Positions 8,933 through 16,969 of a DNA stretch of 64,000 nucleotides are shown one piece after another. Under the pieces are notes generated by a model. It was not told the DNA's origin, searched no databases, and worked only from the letters and a program-made list of their open reading frames with translations. The position numbers and the translations under genes are program-made. Position 1 is the first letter of the stretch; every line of letters starts with the position of its first letter. Source of the DNA: CBDCTM01 sp965222005 (lineage in GTDB: Bacteria; Bacteroidota; Bacteroidia; Chitinophagales; Saprospiraceae); the NCBI GenBank assembly GCA_965222005.1, contig OZ244935.1:4836001-4900000 (forward strand). The letters are read 5' to 3'.

Positions 8933-8940
8933 TATTTTTG
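8933..8940 (+). promoter_or_regulatory. Candidate -7 promoter element for the LolD-like gene
   Basis: TATTTTTG matches the Bacteroidota -7 consensus TAnnTTTG and lies 20 bp before the ATG at 8961. No clear TTTG -33 element was found at the usual 19-21 bp spacing. Confidence 0.35.
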
Positions 8941-8960
8941 GGGCCACAATTACCAACCCG

Positions 8961-9632
8961 ATGATAAAAGGCTACGATATTCACAAATCCTACGGCAAGC
9001 TGCATGTATTGAAGGGCGTTGATCTGGAGATTCAAAAAGGTGAAATCGTAAGTATTGTAGGTAAATCAGGCGCCGGCAAAAGTACGCTGTTGCACATCCT
9101 GGGTACACTCGACAAGGCGGATACCGGCCAGTTAGAAGTGAATGGTCAGGATATTAGCAGCCTGAGCAAACGCCAATTGTCGGCATTCCGCAATTCCAAC
9201 ATCGGTTTCATTTTTCAATTTCATCATCTGCTACCCGAATTCTCAGCCCTTGAAAACGTCTGCATTCCGGCATTTATCGGCAACAAAAGCGAAGACTGGG
9301 CCATACAGCGGGCTACCGAATTACTCAGCTACCTGGGGCTGGCAGAGCGGCTCGACCACAAGCCCGGGCAGCTTTCCGGGGGGGAACAACAGCGGGTGGC
9401 CGTAGCCCGGGCGCTCATCAATGAGCCGGCTATTGTGTTTGCCGATGAGCCCAGCGGCAATCTCGACTCGGCCTCCAGCCAGGAGTTGCATCAAATGCTC
9501 TTCAAGCTGCGCGATGATTTCCAACAGACCTTTATCATTGTTACCCACAATGAAGAACTGGCAGCGATGAGCGACCGGAAATTGGTGATGGAAGATGGAT
9601 TGTTGAGCAATGGCATAGCAGTAGGGCAATAA
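8961..9632 (+). CDS. lolD: LolD-like ABC transporter ATP-binding protein
   Basis: 223 residues, standard for LolD/MacB-type ATPases. Walker A is GKSGAGKST (34-42), the Q-loop lies in FIFQFHHLLPEFSALENV (the HHLLPEF wording is typical of LolD), signature LSGGEQQRVAVARAL, Walker B IVFADEPSGNLD, H-loop IIVTHNEEL. It would energise lipoprotein release from the inner membrane with a LolCE-type permease, but no permease gene is adjacent, so the partner must be elsewhere. The ATG at 8961 is chosen because MIKGYDIHKSYG matches the family start; in-frame upstream codons overlap the divergent cupin gene. Confidence 0.88.
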   Translation: MIKGYDIHKSYGKLHVLKGVDLEIQKGEIVSIVGKSGAGKSTLLHILGTLDKADTGQLEVNGQDISSLSKRQLSAFRNSNIGFIFQFHHLLPEFSALENVCIPAFIGNKSEDWAIQRATELLSYLGLAERLDHKPGQLSGGEQQRVAVARALINEPAIVFADEPSGNLDSASSQELHQMLFKLRDDFQQTFIIVTHNEELAAMSDRKLVMEDGLLSNGIAVGQ

Positions 9633-9662
9633 TTGATTTCGTTATCATATTTTCAATAGCAT

Positions 9663-11108
9663 ATGGCTGACTTCCCCACTCCTAATGGCGATCCGAAAGC
9701 TCAAATGAAGGACGGCCTGTCCGGTTTTTTTGCAGGCGTCCGCCGCTTTTTTTACACCCTTACTGATCTGAAAGACGGAATGGATCGGGAAGGGACCATT
9801 ACCAATATTAAAAGCAACAAGCGCATGCGCGGCGCCAATGCCTGGCTGCTGATGTGCTCCATCATGATTGCCTCGCTTGGCCTCGATCTCAATTCACCTG
9901 CTATCATCATTGGCGCCATGCTAATCTCACCGCTCATGGCACCGATCCTCGGAATCGGGCTGGGGGTAGGAATCAATGACCGAAATACACTCATTATCTC
10001 GCTTCAGCACTTCGGTATGGCCATTGCCATCGCCCTGATCACCAGCACCATTTACTTCCTCTTTACTCCCTTCGGAGAAATCACCCCGGAGATCAGCAGC
10101 CGTACCGCCCCTACCCTGCTCGATGCCTTTGTGGCTTTCTTTGGCGGTATTGCAGGGATCATTTCGGGCAGCCGAAAGGACAAGACCAACGCCATTCCGG
10201 GTGTCGCCATCGCCACCGCATTGATGCCGCCACTTTGTGTAACGGGCTTTGGCATCGCCAGTTTGATCCGGTCGGGAACGAACCGGGAGATGGCCAGCGC
10301 ATTGACCAATCTCAACAACTTTGAGGTCATGGTCAATTCTTTTTATTTGTTTTTCCTCAACGCAGTACTCGTTGCGCTGGCCACCTTTCTGATTGTTCGA
10401 TTTCTCCGATTTCCGGTCAAAAAGTATGAAGATGCCAAAGAAAAGCGACGTACTATGCTCATCGTATTTGGTGTGTCCGTTTTATTATTGATCCCCAGCG
10501 TAACCTTGCTTACAAAAGTATTGGAGGGTATTCGGGAAAATCAAGCAATACGAACGGCCCTTCAACAGTGTTTTGGCAACGAAATGAAATATGTGGATGG
10601 CTGGAAAAAGATCAAAACAGACAGCCTGACCAATTTGCTGGTCAAAGTATATGGGCCATCCATGTCGCAGGAGATTGGTACATACCGCAATAGACTTCAG
10701 CAGCACTTGCCCTCCATAAATTCGGAGGTGATCCCCACTGCCGAAGTCAATTTAGCCAAATTCAAAACCATTCAAAGTCAGATGGACAGCCTGGTCAATC
10801 GAATTGTGGTACAGCCACGCAGCCAGCAGGATAGGCGAGTTGAGCAGCTGGAGAAAGAGCTGCAATTCCTGAAAAGTGACTCCTTGCTGGAAGCTTCTAT
10901 CAAGTCGGAAGTACTCGGCATGTATGACAAATATCTGGATCAGGTGCAGTGCTTTTTGCCTAGAGTAAAAGGGGACCCGCTTATGCTCAGCCTGAGTTGG
11001 AGCAAGCAGCGCAACATTCCAAAAGCTATGATTGAGCGGAGCTTGAAGGGCTACTTGCAGCAACGCAGCCACCGCGATTCAGTAGTGATTAGCTTTATTT
11101 CGCACTAA
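9663..11108 (+). CDS. DUF389 membrane protein
   Basis: 481 residues. The DUF389 (TIGR00341-like) domain occupies about residues 50-250: an amphipathic start, then SIMIASLGLDLNSPAIIIGAM, MLISPLMAPILGIGLG and further helices including GVAIATALMPPLCVTGFGIA, the family's most recognisable segment. About six membrane helices are followed by one more near 275-290, and then a long soluble, coil-rich C-terminal part (about 295-481). The family's function is unknown. It follows the LolD-like gene by 30 bp on the same strand, so co-transcription is likely, but the pairing is not one I know as functional. Confidence 0.88.
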   Translation: MADFPTPNGDPKAQMKDGLSGFFAGVRRFFYTLTDLKDGMDREGTITNIKSNKRMRGANAWLLMCSIMIASLGLDLNSPAIIIGAMLISPLMAPILGIGLGVGINDRNTLIISLQHFGMAIAIALITSTIYFLFTPFGEITPEISSRTAPTLLDAFVAFFGGIAGIISGSRKDKTNAIPGVAIATALMPPLCVTGFGIASLIRSGTNREMASALTNLNNFEVMVNSFYLFFLNAVLVALATFLIVRFLRFPVKKYEDAKEKRRTMLIVFGVSVLLLIPSVTLLTKVLEGIRENQAIRTALQQCFGNEMKYVDGWKKIKTDSLTNLLVKVYGPSMSQEIGTYRNRLQQHLPSINSEVIPTAEVNLAKFKTIQSQMDSLVNRIVVQPRSQQDRRVEQLEKELQFLKSDSLLEASIKSEVLGMYDKYLDQVQCFLPRVKGDPLMLSLSWSKQRNIPKAMIERSLKGYLQQRSHRDSVVISFISH

Positions 11109-11113
11109 AAAGC

Positions 11114-12442
11114 TTATTTTGTAAGCACTACCCTTTGTACGCCCAGCACATGACCATTTCGGCTGGCAGTCAACAGATAAATACCGCCAGCCAGGTCACC
11201 AACGTCCCATTGGCAAGCCTCTCCACTCCTCCGCTTGTCTAGCCTTTTGCTCTTTACAAGGCGGCCAAAGCAATCCACCAACGAGAGCTGTACGGGCTCT
11301 GTATGGTGAAGGCTAAGATTAAGACGCTCAACAGCGGGGTTTGGAAAAACAATGAACGCTTTTTCTACTTCGGTCTGTTCATTAGTCGCTACTAAAGAGC
11401 AGTCATCTATACTTGTGCTGGTAAAAGAGCAGCTCGTTTCTTCCGCTACGTAGTCAAACGTTTCCTGGCCGGGGTTTCCGCAAAGGATCTGGTTTTTCAT
11501 CCATTCCCGCATGATAATCAGCGCATTGTTATTCACATCATCCGGCCATTCGTGCCCCAGCCCTGCCACGCTGTGCAAGCTGTAAGGGTGGCCAAGTTCA
11601 TGGGCCCGGCAAGCGATTTCATAGCTGCCGTGAATGGTCTTGACCTGTGGGCAATTCAGAAAAGTACCAGCCTTGTATGGAACGATTGTATCACAAATTC
11701 CGTGTGCCAAAAAGAGAGGCACCTCATCGGTTTCATCCAACAAACTCAAATCGTACAAAGCTCCAGCAGTAGCTAATATGCCCGCTATTTTATGGCGCGG
11801 CGCCCAGCCACCCAAAGAATCGATCAAGAAGGCATAATCCGGCATCGTTCTTTCTATCCACTCGCTCTCATCGGTAGCCAAAATGCCGTTCATCACCACC
11901 GTAGCTCCCTGGCTATTGCCTGTAAGAAAGAAGAAAGTGGTATCGATCCCATATTGTTGAGGATCTTGAAACAACAGATGGATAGCTTTGCGCAGATCCT
12001 GGATGGCCCGATAGTGCGTTTTGATCACCTCGATCGGCGGGGTATTGCAGATCGGCACCGTCAGGCCAAAGATATCCTGCCGATACTGCAAAGCGGAGGC
12101 CGAATAGCCAAAAGAAGTAAAGTGCTGGCGCATATAAGCGGCCGCAAAAATCGATAGCGGGTCTGCCAAGCCGCTATTTGGCGCCAGGCCGTGTAGATAC
12201 ATTATGTGTGGCCGAAGCGGTACGGCCTGATTGAGCGCATCAATAGGCCGGTACAGCAAAATGTTGTAATTGCCGGGGATACCCTCCTCATCCAGGCAGT
12301 TGGTACAATAGCGAATGGATTCGGCAAAGAGGGTGCTGGTGCTGCTGGAATCAATGAAGTAGCCCGCTTCATCGCAGTAGGACTGGGCCTTGGCTGACAG
12401 GAATAGCAGCAGCGCTGTAACGATCAATAGTAGTTTGTTCAT
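11114..12442 (-). CDS. Secreted alpha/beta hydrolase-like protein with T9SS type A sorting domain
   Basis: 442 residues from the ATG at 12442, which gives a clean signal peptide (MNKLLLIVTALLLFLSAKAQ); an upstream ATG at 12505 would only bury it. The central part fits an alpha/beta hydrolase of the esterase/peptidase type: HIMYLHGLAP (oxyanion strand), FFLTGNSQGATVVMNG with the nucleophile Ser in GNSQG, then FLAHGICDTIVPY (acid) and GLGHEWP (His). The last 75 or so residues are a T9SS sorting domain (FIVFPNPAVERLNL ... LAGGIYLLTASRNG). So a secreted or surface-bound esterase is likely; substrate unknown. It lies 53 bp after the cryptochrome gene on the same strand, possibly co-transcribed. 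Confidence 0.82.
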   Translation of the reverse strand: MNKLLLIVTALLLFLSAKAQSYCDEAGYFIDSSSTSTLFAESIRYCTNCLDEEGIPGNYNILLYRPIDALNQAVPLRPHIMYLHGLAPNSGLADPLSIFAAAYMRQHFTSFGYSASALQYRQDIFGLTVPICNTPPIEVIKTHYRAIQDLRKAIHLLFQDPQQYGIDTTFFFLTGNSQGATVVMNGILATDESEWIERTMPDYAFLIDSLGGWAPRHKIAGILATAGALYDLSLLDETDEVPLFLAHGICDTIVPYKAGTFLNCPQVKTIHGSYEIACRAHELGHPYSLHSVAGLGHEWPDDVNNNALIIMREWMKNQILCGNPGQETFDYVAEETSCSFTSTSIDDCSLVATNEQTEVEKAFIVFPNPAVERLNLSLHHTEPVQLSLVDCFGRLVKSKRLDKRRSGEACQWDVGDLAGGIYLLTASRNGHVLGVQRVVLTK

Positions 12443-12495
12443 AACGTCAGGATTTGAAGGATATACTACCATTACCCAAAATAGAGCTCCTCCCC

Positions 12496-13932
12496 CTAAG
12501 CCCACCTGCCGGTATCGATCATGGCGCGAGGGTAGTCGGCTCCAATACGCAGCTGGCTGGCCCTTTGCTCCTCTTCCGACATGCGGTCAGGCAGGTGAAT
12601 ATTGTCAGCCGACACTTTTTTCAGTTCCGGCAGCCACAGCTTCACGTAGTCTCCCTCCGGATCAAAACGCCGTGCCTGATTGAGAATGTTTACACTTCTG
12701 TTGGCCCGGGTATCAGCACCTACACCGGCAATGTCGTTCCAGTTGCCCCAGTTGCTACAGGGGTCATAATCAATCAATTGCGACTCGAAATACTCTGCAC
12801 CCATTTGCCAATTGACATGCAGCTGGTGCACCAGAAAGCTGGCCACATTCTGGCGGCCCCGCTTCGACATGTAGCCTGTTTGAGCCAATTCCCTCATGTT
12901 GGCGTCAATAAAAGGAAGGCCCGTTCGCCCTTCGATCCAAAGCTTCAACAACTGTTCGTCGTTTTTCCAGCTCGGCTGCACATGCCCCTTGACACCTCCT
13001 TTGACAAATATTTTGTGCTGATGTTTTTTGCCCATCAAGCGGTAAAAATCGCGATTTATCAATTCTACAAACAGCTGATGAGTCGCTTCATCATTTCCTC
13101 TTTCTTTTTCAAATTTGAGCAATTCGCTATAGATCATTTTCGGCGACAGGCAGCCCTGCGCCAGCCAGGGCGATAGCTTGGAAGAATAGCCCCGCCCGAT
13201 AAGCCCTTCGGCACTTTGGCCAAAGGCCCGTACTTCTTCTGCCTTCCATAGGTAGTCGTGCAAGCGCTTCAGCCCGGCACTTTCTCCACCTTTGAAATCC
13301 AGCACGGCTCTGCCTTCCCTCTTCACTTGGGGTAGGCCGAAGTCAGACAGGGTGGGAATTTCGCCACGCTCCAATGTAAATTTAAAGGCTTTGACAGGCT
13401 CGGTGATCGTTGGCAGAGGCTCCCTTACAGGTACCAATCGTTCCACCTCCTTTCTGAATGCATTGAATTGGTCGGGGCAATGTGTAACGGGAAAAGGCAG
13501 ATCCTGTGTATAATACAACATCTTGCCACGCGAATAAATGATCTCCTGCCCAATTGCCCAGAGATTTTGCTCCAGCGCATCCTGAACGGCTACTTCCTCC
13601 GCAGTGCGCTCCCTATTGCAAAACACCCAACTCGACCGGACTTGTCGCGCAATGCCTGCAATCACCTCTTCAGTTTTGCCGACCCGTACGATCAGCTCAC
13701 TCCCCAAAGACCGCAGAGACTGTCTAATATCCTCTACACTTTCGATAATGAATTGAGCCCGAATACTCCCGGTTTTAGGAAAGCCAAAGCGCGTTTTCCC
13801 TTGAAAGACCCGCTCATCAAACACGTAAATCGGAATCACTTCATCCGCACTTTTCAAGGCATCGGTGAGGGCTTCATTGTCGTGCAAGCGAAGGTCCTGC
13901 CGAAACCACACTATGACCCGATCACGTTTCAT
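12496..13932 (-). CDS. DASH-type cryptochrome / photolyase
   Basis: 478 residues from the ATG at 13932, preceding MKRDRVIVWFRQDLRLHDN; longer starts add residues with no family match. The N-terminal photolyase domain (to about 130) should bind an antenna cofactor; LPFPVTHCPDQFNAFRKEVE is characteristic of the DASH class. The FAD domain shows GRGYSSKLSPWLAQGCLSPK, ELINRDFYRLM, TGLPFIDANMREL, TGYMSKRGRQNVASFLVHQL and CSNWGNWNDIAGVGAD, which are DASH motifs. DASH proteins use light and FAD to repair pyrimidine dimers, mainly in single-stranded DNA, and some act as photoreceptors. Full length and intact. Confidence 0.95.
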   Translation of the reverse strand: MKRDRVIVWFRQDLRLHDNEALTDALKSADEVIPIYVFDERVFQGKTRFGFPKTGSIRAQFIIESVEDIRQSLRSLGSELIVRVGKTEEVIAGIARQVRSSWVFCNRERTAEEVAVQDALEQNLWAIGQEIIYSRGKMLYYTQDLPFPVTHCPDQFNAFRKEVERLVPVREPLPTITEPVKAFKFTLERGEIPTLSDFGLPQVKREGRAVLDFKGGESAGLKRLHDYLWKAEEVRAFGQSAEGLIGRGYSSKLSPWLAQGCLSPKMIYSELLKFEKERGNDEATHQLFVELINRDFYRLMGKKHQHKIFVKGGVKGHVQPSWKNDEQLLKLWIEGRTGLPFIDANMRELAQTGYMSKRGRQNVASFLVHQLHVNWQMGAEYFESQLIDYDPCSNWGNWNDIAGVGADTRANRSVNILNQARRFDPEGDYVKLWLPELKKVSADNIHLPDRMSEEEQRASQLRIGADYPRAMIDTGRWA

Positions 13933-14129
13933 GATTCGCTTTTTTGAGTATTTTTGGAGATCATTTACTGAACAAGTATTGGTGGCATTAGTGGTAAGAT
14001 ACAAGAATTTGCGGGGCTTGAAAAGTGGCACCCGTTTAAACTGCCGAGGATCACATAAAAATTCCCTTATCCTGCGATCAGGAGTTGATTATTCTCTCCA
14101 AAAAATTACCGCTCTTGCTACCTAGCTAC

Positions 14130-14137
14130 TACCTTTG
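14130..14137 (+). promoter_or_regulatory. Candidate -7 promoter element
   Basis: TACCTTTG fits TAnnTTTG and is 20 bp upstream of the lipoprotein ATG at 14157. The -33 box is not obvious. It lies in the divergent region between the cryptochrome gene and this lipoprotein. Confidence 0.35.
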
Positions 14138-14156
14138 TCATACAATTTTTACTAGT

Positions 14157-14675
14157 ATGCAACAATTACTTCTATTCTCCGCGCTCCTGCTACTGGCACT
14201 TCAAAGCTGTCAACAAGCCCCCTCTTCACAAAGCATCCCGTATGATGAACCCGATAGTCTGGCAATGCCTGAGGACAATGGCAAGCAGAAAATGGTGATA
14301 GCCATCACCGAAGACCCGCGCCATGACCGGGCCAAGCTCCATAGCGAAGTGATGAAGCTGCACGATACCACTATGCCAAAAATGCCTGCCGTTAACCGGA
14401 TGATCCGCCGATTGAAGGCTTTGGGAGCGGATGAGCAATCGGGCATCACGGCAAGTCAGCACGAACACATACTGCGCTTTCAAAAAGACCTGGAAGGGAC
14501 GGAGGATGGTATGTTCGACTGGATGGCCAACTTTCGGGAGCCAGCAATCAACGTTCCGCATGAGGAAGCGATGGCCTATTTGAATGACCAAAAAAATCAG
14601 ATGGCACAGATCGACAGTATGATCGACGCTACGCTCAAAGCTGCTGAAGAATGGCTGGCAAGTATTTCTAATTAA
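14157..14675 (+). CDS. Small helical lipoprotein of unknown function
   Basis: 172 residues from the ATG at 14157. The start is chosen for the lipoprotein signal MQQLLLFSALLLLALQSCQQ, with lipobox LQSC at about residue 18. An earlier in-frame ATG at 14085 would place a hydrophobic stretch ahead of it without gain. The mature part is rich in Met, Asp and Lys and looks helical (MNRMIRRLKAL-like segments, then LNDQKNQMAQIDSMIDATLKA). It ends just before the SCO1/cytochrome pair, so it may act with them at the periplasmic face, but no domain is recognised. Confidence 0.75.
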   Translation: MQQLLLFSALLLLALQSCQQAPSSQSIPYDEPDSLAMPEDNGKQKMVIAITEDPRHDRAKLHSEVMKLHDTTMPKMPAVNRMIRRLKALGADEQSGITASQHEHILRFQKDLEGTEDGMFDWMANFREPAINVPHEEAMAYLNDQKNQMAQIDSMIDATLKAAEEWLASISN

Positions 14676-14677
14676 CC

Positions 14678-14715
14678 GGTTTGATGGTTTGATGGTTTGA
14701 TGGTTTGATGGTTTG
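14678..14715 (+). repeat. 8-bp tandem repeat (GGTTTGAT)n
   Basis: Four complete and one partial copy of GGTTTGAT between the lipoprotein stop and the SCO1 start. Copy number could vary by slippage; it sits 20 bp upstream of the SCO1 ATG at 14737, so a change would shift its upstream spacing. Confidence 0.9.
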
Positions 14716-14736
14716 AAAATAGTTAGTTTGAACTTT

Positions 14737-15363
14737 ATGAAGTATAACTTATTGATAATCAGCGTATTATTTGCTATTTACTCATGTAAAAATATAAACA
14801 GTACTGGCCAAGCATCTACCCAGCTGCCCTATTATGGCAATCACCAAATCGCTGGTGGAGACACGAGCCGGTACCGGATTCCGGCTTTCGAAATGGTGGA
14901 TCAGGATAGCCAGCTCATCACCAATGCGAGCTTTAAAGGCAAAATCTATATCACCGATTTTTTCTTCACCTCCTGCCAGACCATCTGCCCGAAAGTGAAA
15001 AAACAAATGCTGCGCATCTATGAGCGCTATGCGGACGAGGAGCGCCTGGCACTGCTCTCACACAGTATCGACACGAAACGCGATACGGTGCCGAAGCTAA
15101 AAAAATATGCGGCCCAATTGGAGGTAGAGTCTGGCAGGTGGCATTTCGTAACGGGTAAGCGCGATCACATCTATGAGATGGCGGATGCTTACTTCATCAC
15201 CGCCCAGGAAGATCCCTCTGCTCCGGGAGGGTTCGACCATAGTGGCAAAATCATCCTCGTGGATGGAGACGGCCACGTTCGCGGCCACGCCGACGGAACG
15301 GATGAAGCCAGCGTTACAAAGTTTTTCAAAACCATCGATCAACTGTTAGATGAACAAAATTAG
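14737..15363 (+). CDS. SCO1/SenC-family lipoprotein
   Basis: 208 residues from the ATG at 14737, giving a lipoprotein signal (MKYNLLIISVLFAIYSC, lipobox IYSC). Thioredoxin-like SCO fold: ITDFFFTSCQTICPKVKKQM carries the copper-binding CxxxC, and FDHSGKIILVDGDG carries the third copper ligand (His). The family delivers copper to cytochrome oxidase or acts as a periplasmic thiol reductase. The stop overlaps the start of the cytochrome c gene by 14 bp, so the pair is translationally coupled. A TTG at 14713 could also serve but overlaps the tandem repeat. Confidence 0.92.
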   Translation: MKYNLLIISVLFAIYSCKNINSTGQASTQLPYYGNHQIAGGDTSRYRIPAFEMVDQDSQLITNASFKGKIYITDFFFTSCQTICPKVKKQMLRIYERYADEERLALLSHSIDTKRDTVPKLKKYAAQLEVESGRWHFVTGKRDHIYEMADAYFITAQEDPSAPGGFDHSGKIILVDGDGHVRGHADGTDEASVTKFFKTIDQLLDEQN

Positions 15364-15742
15364 CCTGATCATATTTATAGCATTTGGGCTACTAGCCTGC
15401 CAGGGCAACCCATACAAGCAGGGAGAAATTTTGTATCTCAACTTTTGTTCCAGCTGCCATATGGAAGATGGGCGGGGACTTAAAAGCCTGATCCCTCCGC
15501 TCGCCAAAGCCGACTACCTGGCCAAGCAGCCACAGCGCATTGCCTGCATCATTCGCTACGGCATATATGAGCCCATCGAAGTGAATGGTAAAAAATACGA
15601 CCAGCCAATGGATGGCATTAAGGTGCTCAATGCCGTGGAGATCACCAATATCATCAACTATGTCCACCATGCCTGGGGTAATAATTTGGGAGATGTCCGC
15701 CTGCCGGATGTGGAGGCAGCTTTGGAGCGAAAGTGCCTGTAA
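15350..15742 (+). CDS. Lipoprotein c-type cytochrome
   Basis: 130 residues. Lipoprotein signal with lipobox LLAC (Cys17) followed by a single haem motif CSSCH (33-37). The likely axial Met is in YDQPMDGIKVL (about residue 85), and VEITNIINYVHHAWGN is the usual C-terminal helix of class I cytochromes. It would sit on the periplasmic side of a membrane and carry electrons. Overlaps the SCO1 gene by 14 bp, which supports a joint role in a copper/haem respiratory step. Confidence 0.92.
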   Translation: MNKISLIIFIAFGLLACQGNPYKQGEILYLNFCSSCHMEDGRGLKSLIPPLAKADYLAKQPQRIACIIRYGIYEPIEVNGKKYDQPMDGIKVLNAVEITNIINYVHHAWGNNLGDVRLPDVEAALERKCL

Positions 15743-15747
15743 GCACC

Positions 15748-15900
15748 GTTTATACCGCGCTTTGCCAAGTTTTGTGCGTATGCACAAGACTTGGCAAAGC
15801 GGGATAAACTTCAAGCCTGTTGGTTTTAACCAAGGTGTGGAAGTGGTTCTTACTGGTTCAATCGCTATGGAAATGCACAAAACTTGGCGGCTTGAAGTAT
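15748..15900. repeat. Composite inverted repeat downstream of cytochrome gene
   Basis: Arm 15748-15777 pairs with 15782-15809 almost perfectly around a 4-nt loop, giving a stem near 28 bp with one bulge and one mismatch. A second pair, ACTTCAAGCC (15808-15817) and GGCTTGAAGT (15889-15898), follows. The first hairpin can end transcription of the SCO1/cytochrome pair. Related wording (TTTATCCCGCTTTGCC, then TTTGAAGTATAAG) recurs near 62590-62640, so it is also a dispersed repeat. The rest of 15901-16103 is AT-rich and shows no gene. Confidence 0.6.
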
Positions 15901-16103
15901 AAAAAAATAAATCTGACATTTTTGAAATAGGTGAAAACTGAACGACCGAAGGGTAGTAAAGTGAAGCCTAATTCAAAAATTGAAAAGAGGAATGATTTTT
16001 TTGAATAATGCTAAATTGCAGCTTTCAGGAGATTAGCACAGGGATAATGATCCCGAAAGTAAAATTTCGTTACATTGTTTTACAAATTGCCCCCTCTAGG
16101 CCC

Positions 16104-16847
16104 ATGCTGGAACAACTCAACCACATCAACGAGCTGATCATAGAAGGAGAACTGCAGGAAGCAGCTATCAGCTTGCGCAACATTTTTTCTCTGTCGGGTT
16201 CCGATTATGCGCAGGATGTGATTATACTGCTGTCTCAGTTCAAAAAACTGCAATCCGAAAAACGCAGAGGCATCATTTCCTATGAGCAGCAAAACCTGAC
16301 ACACAACCAGATCGTGGACGGATTGCTCTCTTTGGTGAAGGAAATACAGTTGAACGAAACCGATTATCAGTCCTTCCAGCAGGTAGAGCAAAACATTGTG
16401 GCCGCTTCGCAAAAATTCAATATCGAGCTGCCGTTCGCCTTCCGTCAATCGCTCATCAACCGACTTGGCCGCATAAAAGCATTGGATATTGACTACACCC
16501 TTCTTTGGATTGATGACAACCCCCACTACAATCAACAAGAGCAGCAGATCATTGAAGCCATTGGCGCGAAGGTGCTGATAGCTACTTCGTCACAGCAAGC
16601 CCTGCAGATGTTGCAATCGCCGCACAATATCGAGCTAATCTTGTCTGATATTGGTCGTGATAATAATAAAAAGGAAGGCTTAGATTTTGTAAAAAGGCTT
16701 TTTGCCAGCAGCATCGAATTGCCAACTATATTTTATACTTTGTACCGAGATCGGAAAAAAGGGCTGCCGGCCTACACCTTTGGCCTGGCTACCCGTCCCG
16801 ATGAGCTGCTACACCTGGTAATGGATGTTATCGAGCGAAAATATTAA
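16104..16847 (+). CDS. EAD11-like domain fused to a receiver-like domain
   Basis: 247 residues from the ATG at 16104 (MLEQLNHINELIIEGELQEA); an earlier in-frame ATG at 16008 adds 32 residues without family match. The first 80 or so resemble effector-associated domain 11: short helices with ISLRNIF, a VIILLSQFKKLQSEKRRG core, then ISYEQ and a final LLSLVKEI helix. EADs are adaptor domains that recruit effectors in bacterial conflict/signalling systems. The C-terminal 110 residues are receiver-like: LLWIDDNPHYN (acidic pair), LILSDIGRDN (possible phosphate-accepting Asp) and TIFYTLYRDRKKG (Thr/Lys region). No caspase, TIR or NTPase partner is adjacent. Domain naming is by recall of the family pattern. 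Confidence 0.68.
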   Translation: MLEQLNHINELIIEGELQEAAISLRNIFSLSGSDYAQDVIILLSQFKKLQSEKRRGIISYEQQNLTHNQIVDGLLSLVKEIQLNETDYQSFQQVEQNIVAASQKFNIELPFAFRQSLINRLGRIKALDIDYTLLWIDDNPHYNQQEQQIIEAIGAKVLIATSSQQALQMLQSPHNIELILSDIGRDNNKKEGLDFVKRLFASSIELPTIFYTLYRDRKKGLPAYTFGLATRPDELLHLVMDVIERKY

Positions 16848-16969
16848 CTAGTGGTGTTTTTTTATAAGTAGTAAAGTCCGGATTAACATTTGCTCGACCC
16901 GACTATTGGCTTTCTCTCTCGATTCTGCTATCTTACCAGCCTGTTTTCACTAATGGCATTCCGCAACCT

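Noticed and set aside
8961..11108. LolD-like ATPase and DUF389 protein as one transporter
   Set aside because: DUF389 proteins are not known ABC permeases and lack the MacB/LolCE fold; proximity alone is not enough.
14678..14715. 8-bp direct repeats considered as CRISPR or regulatory array
   Set aside because: Contiguous with no spacers; a simple tandem repeat.
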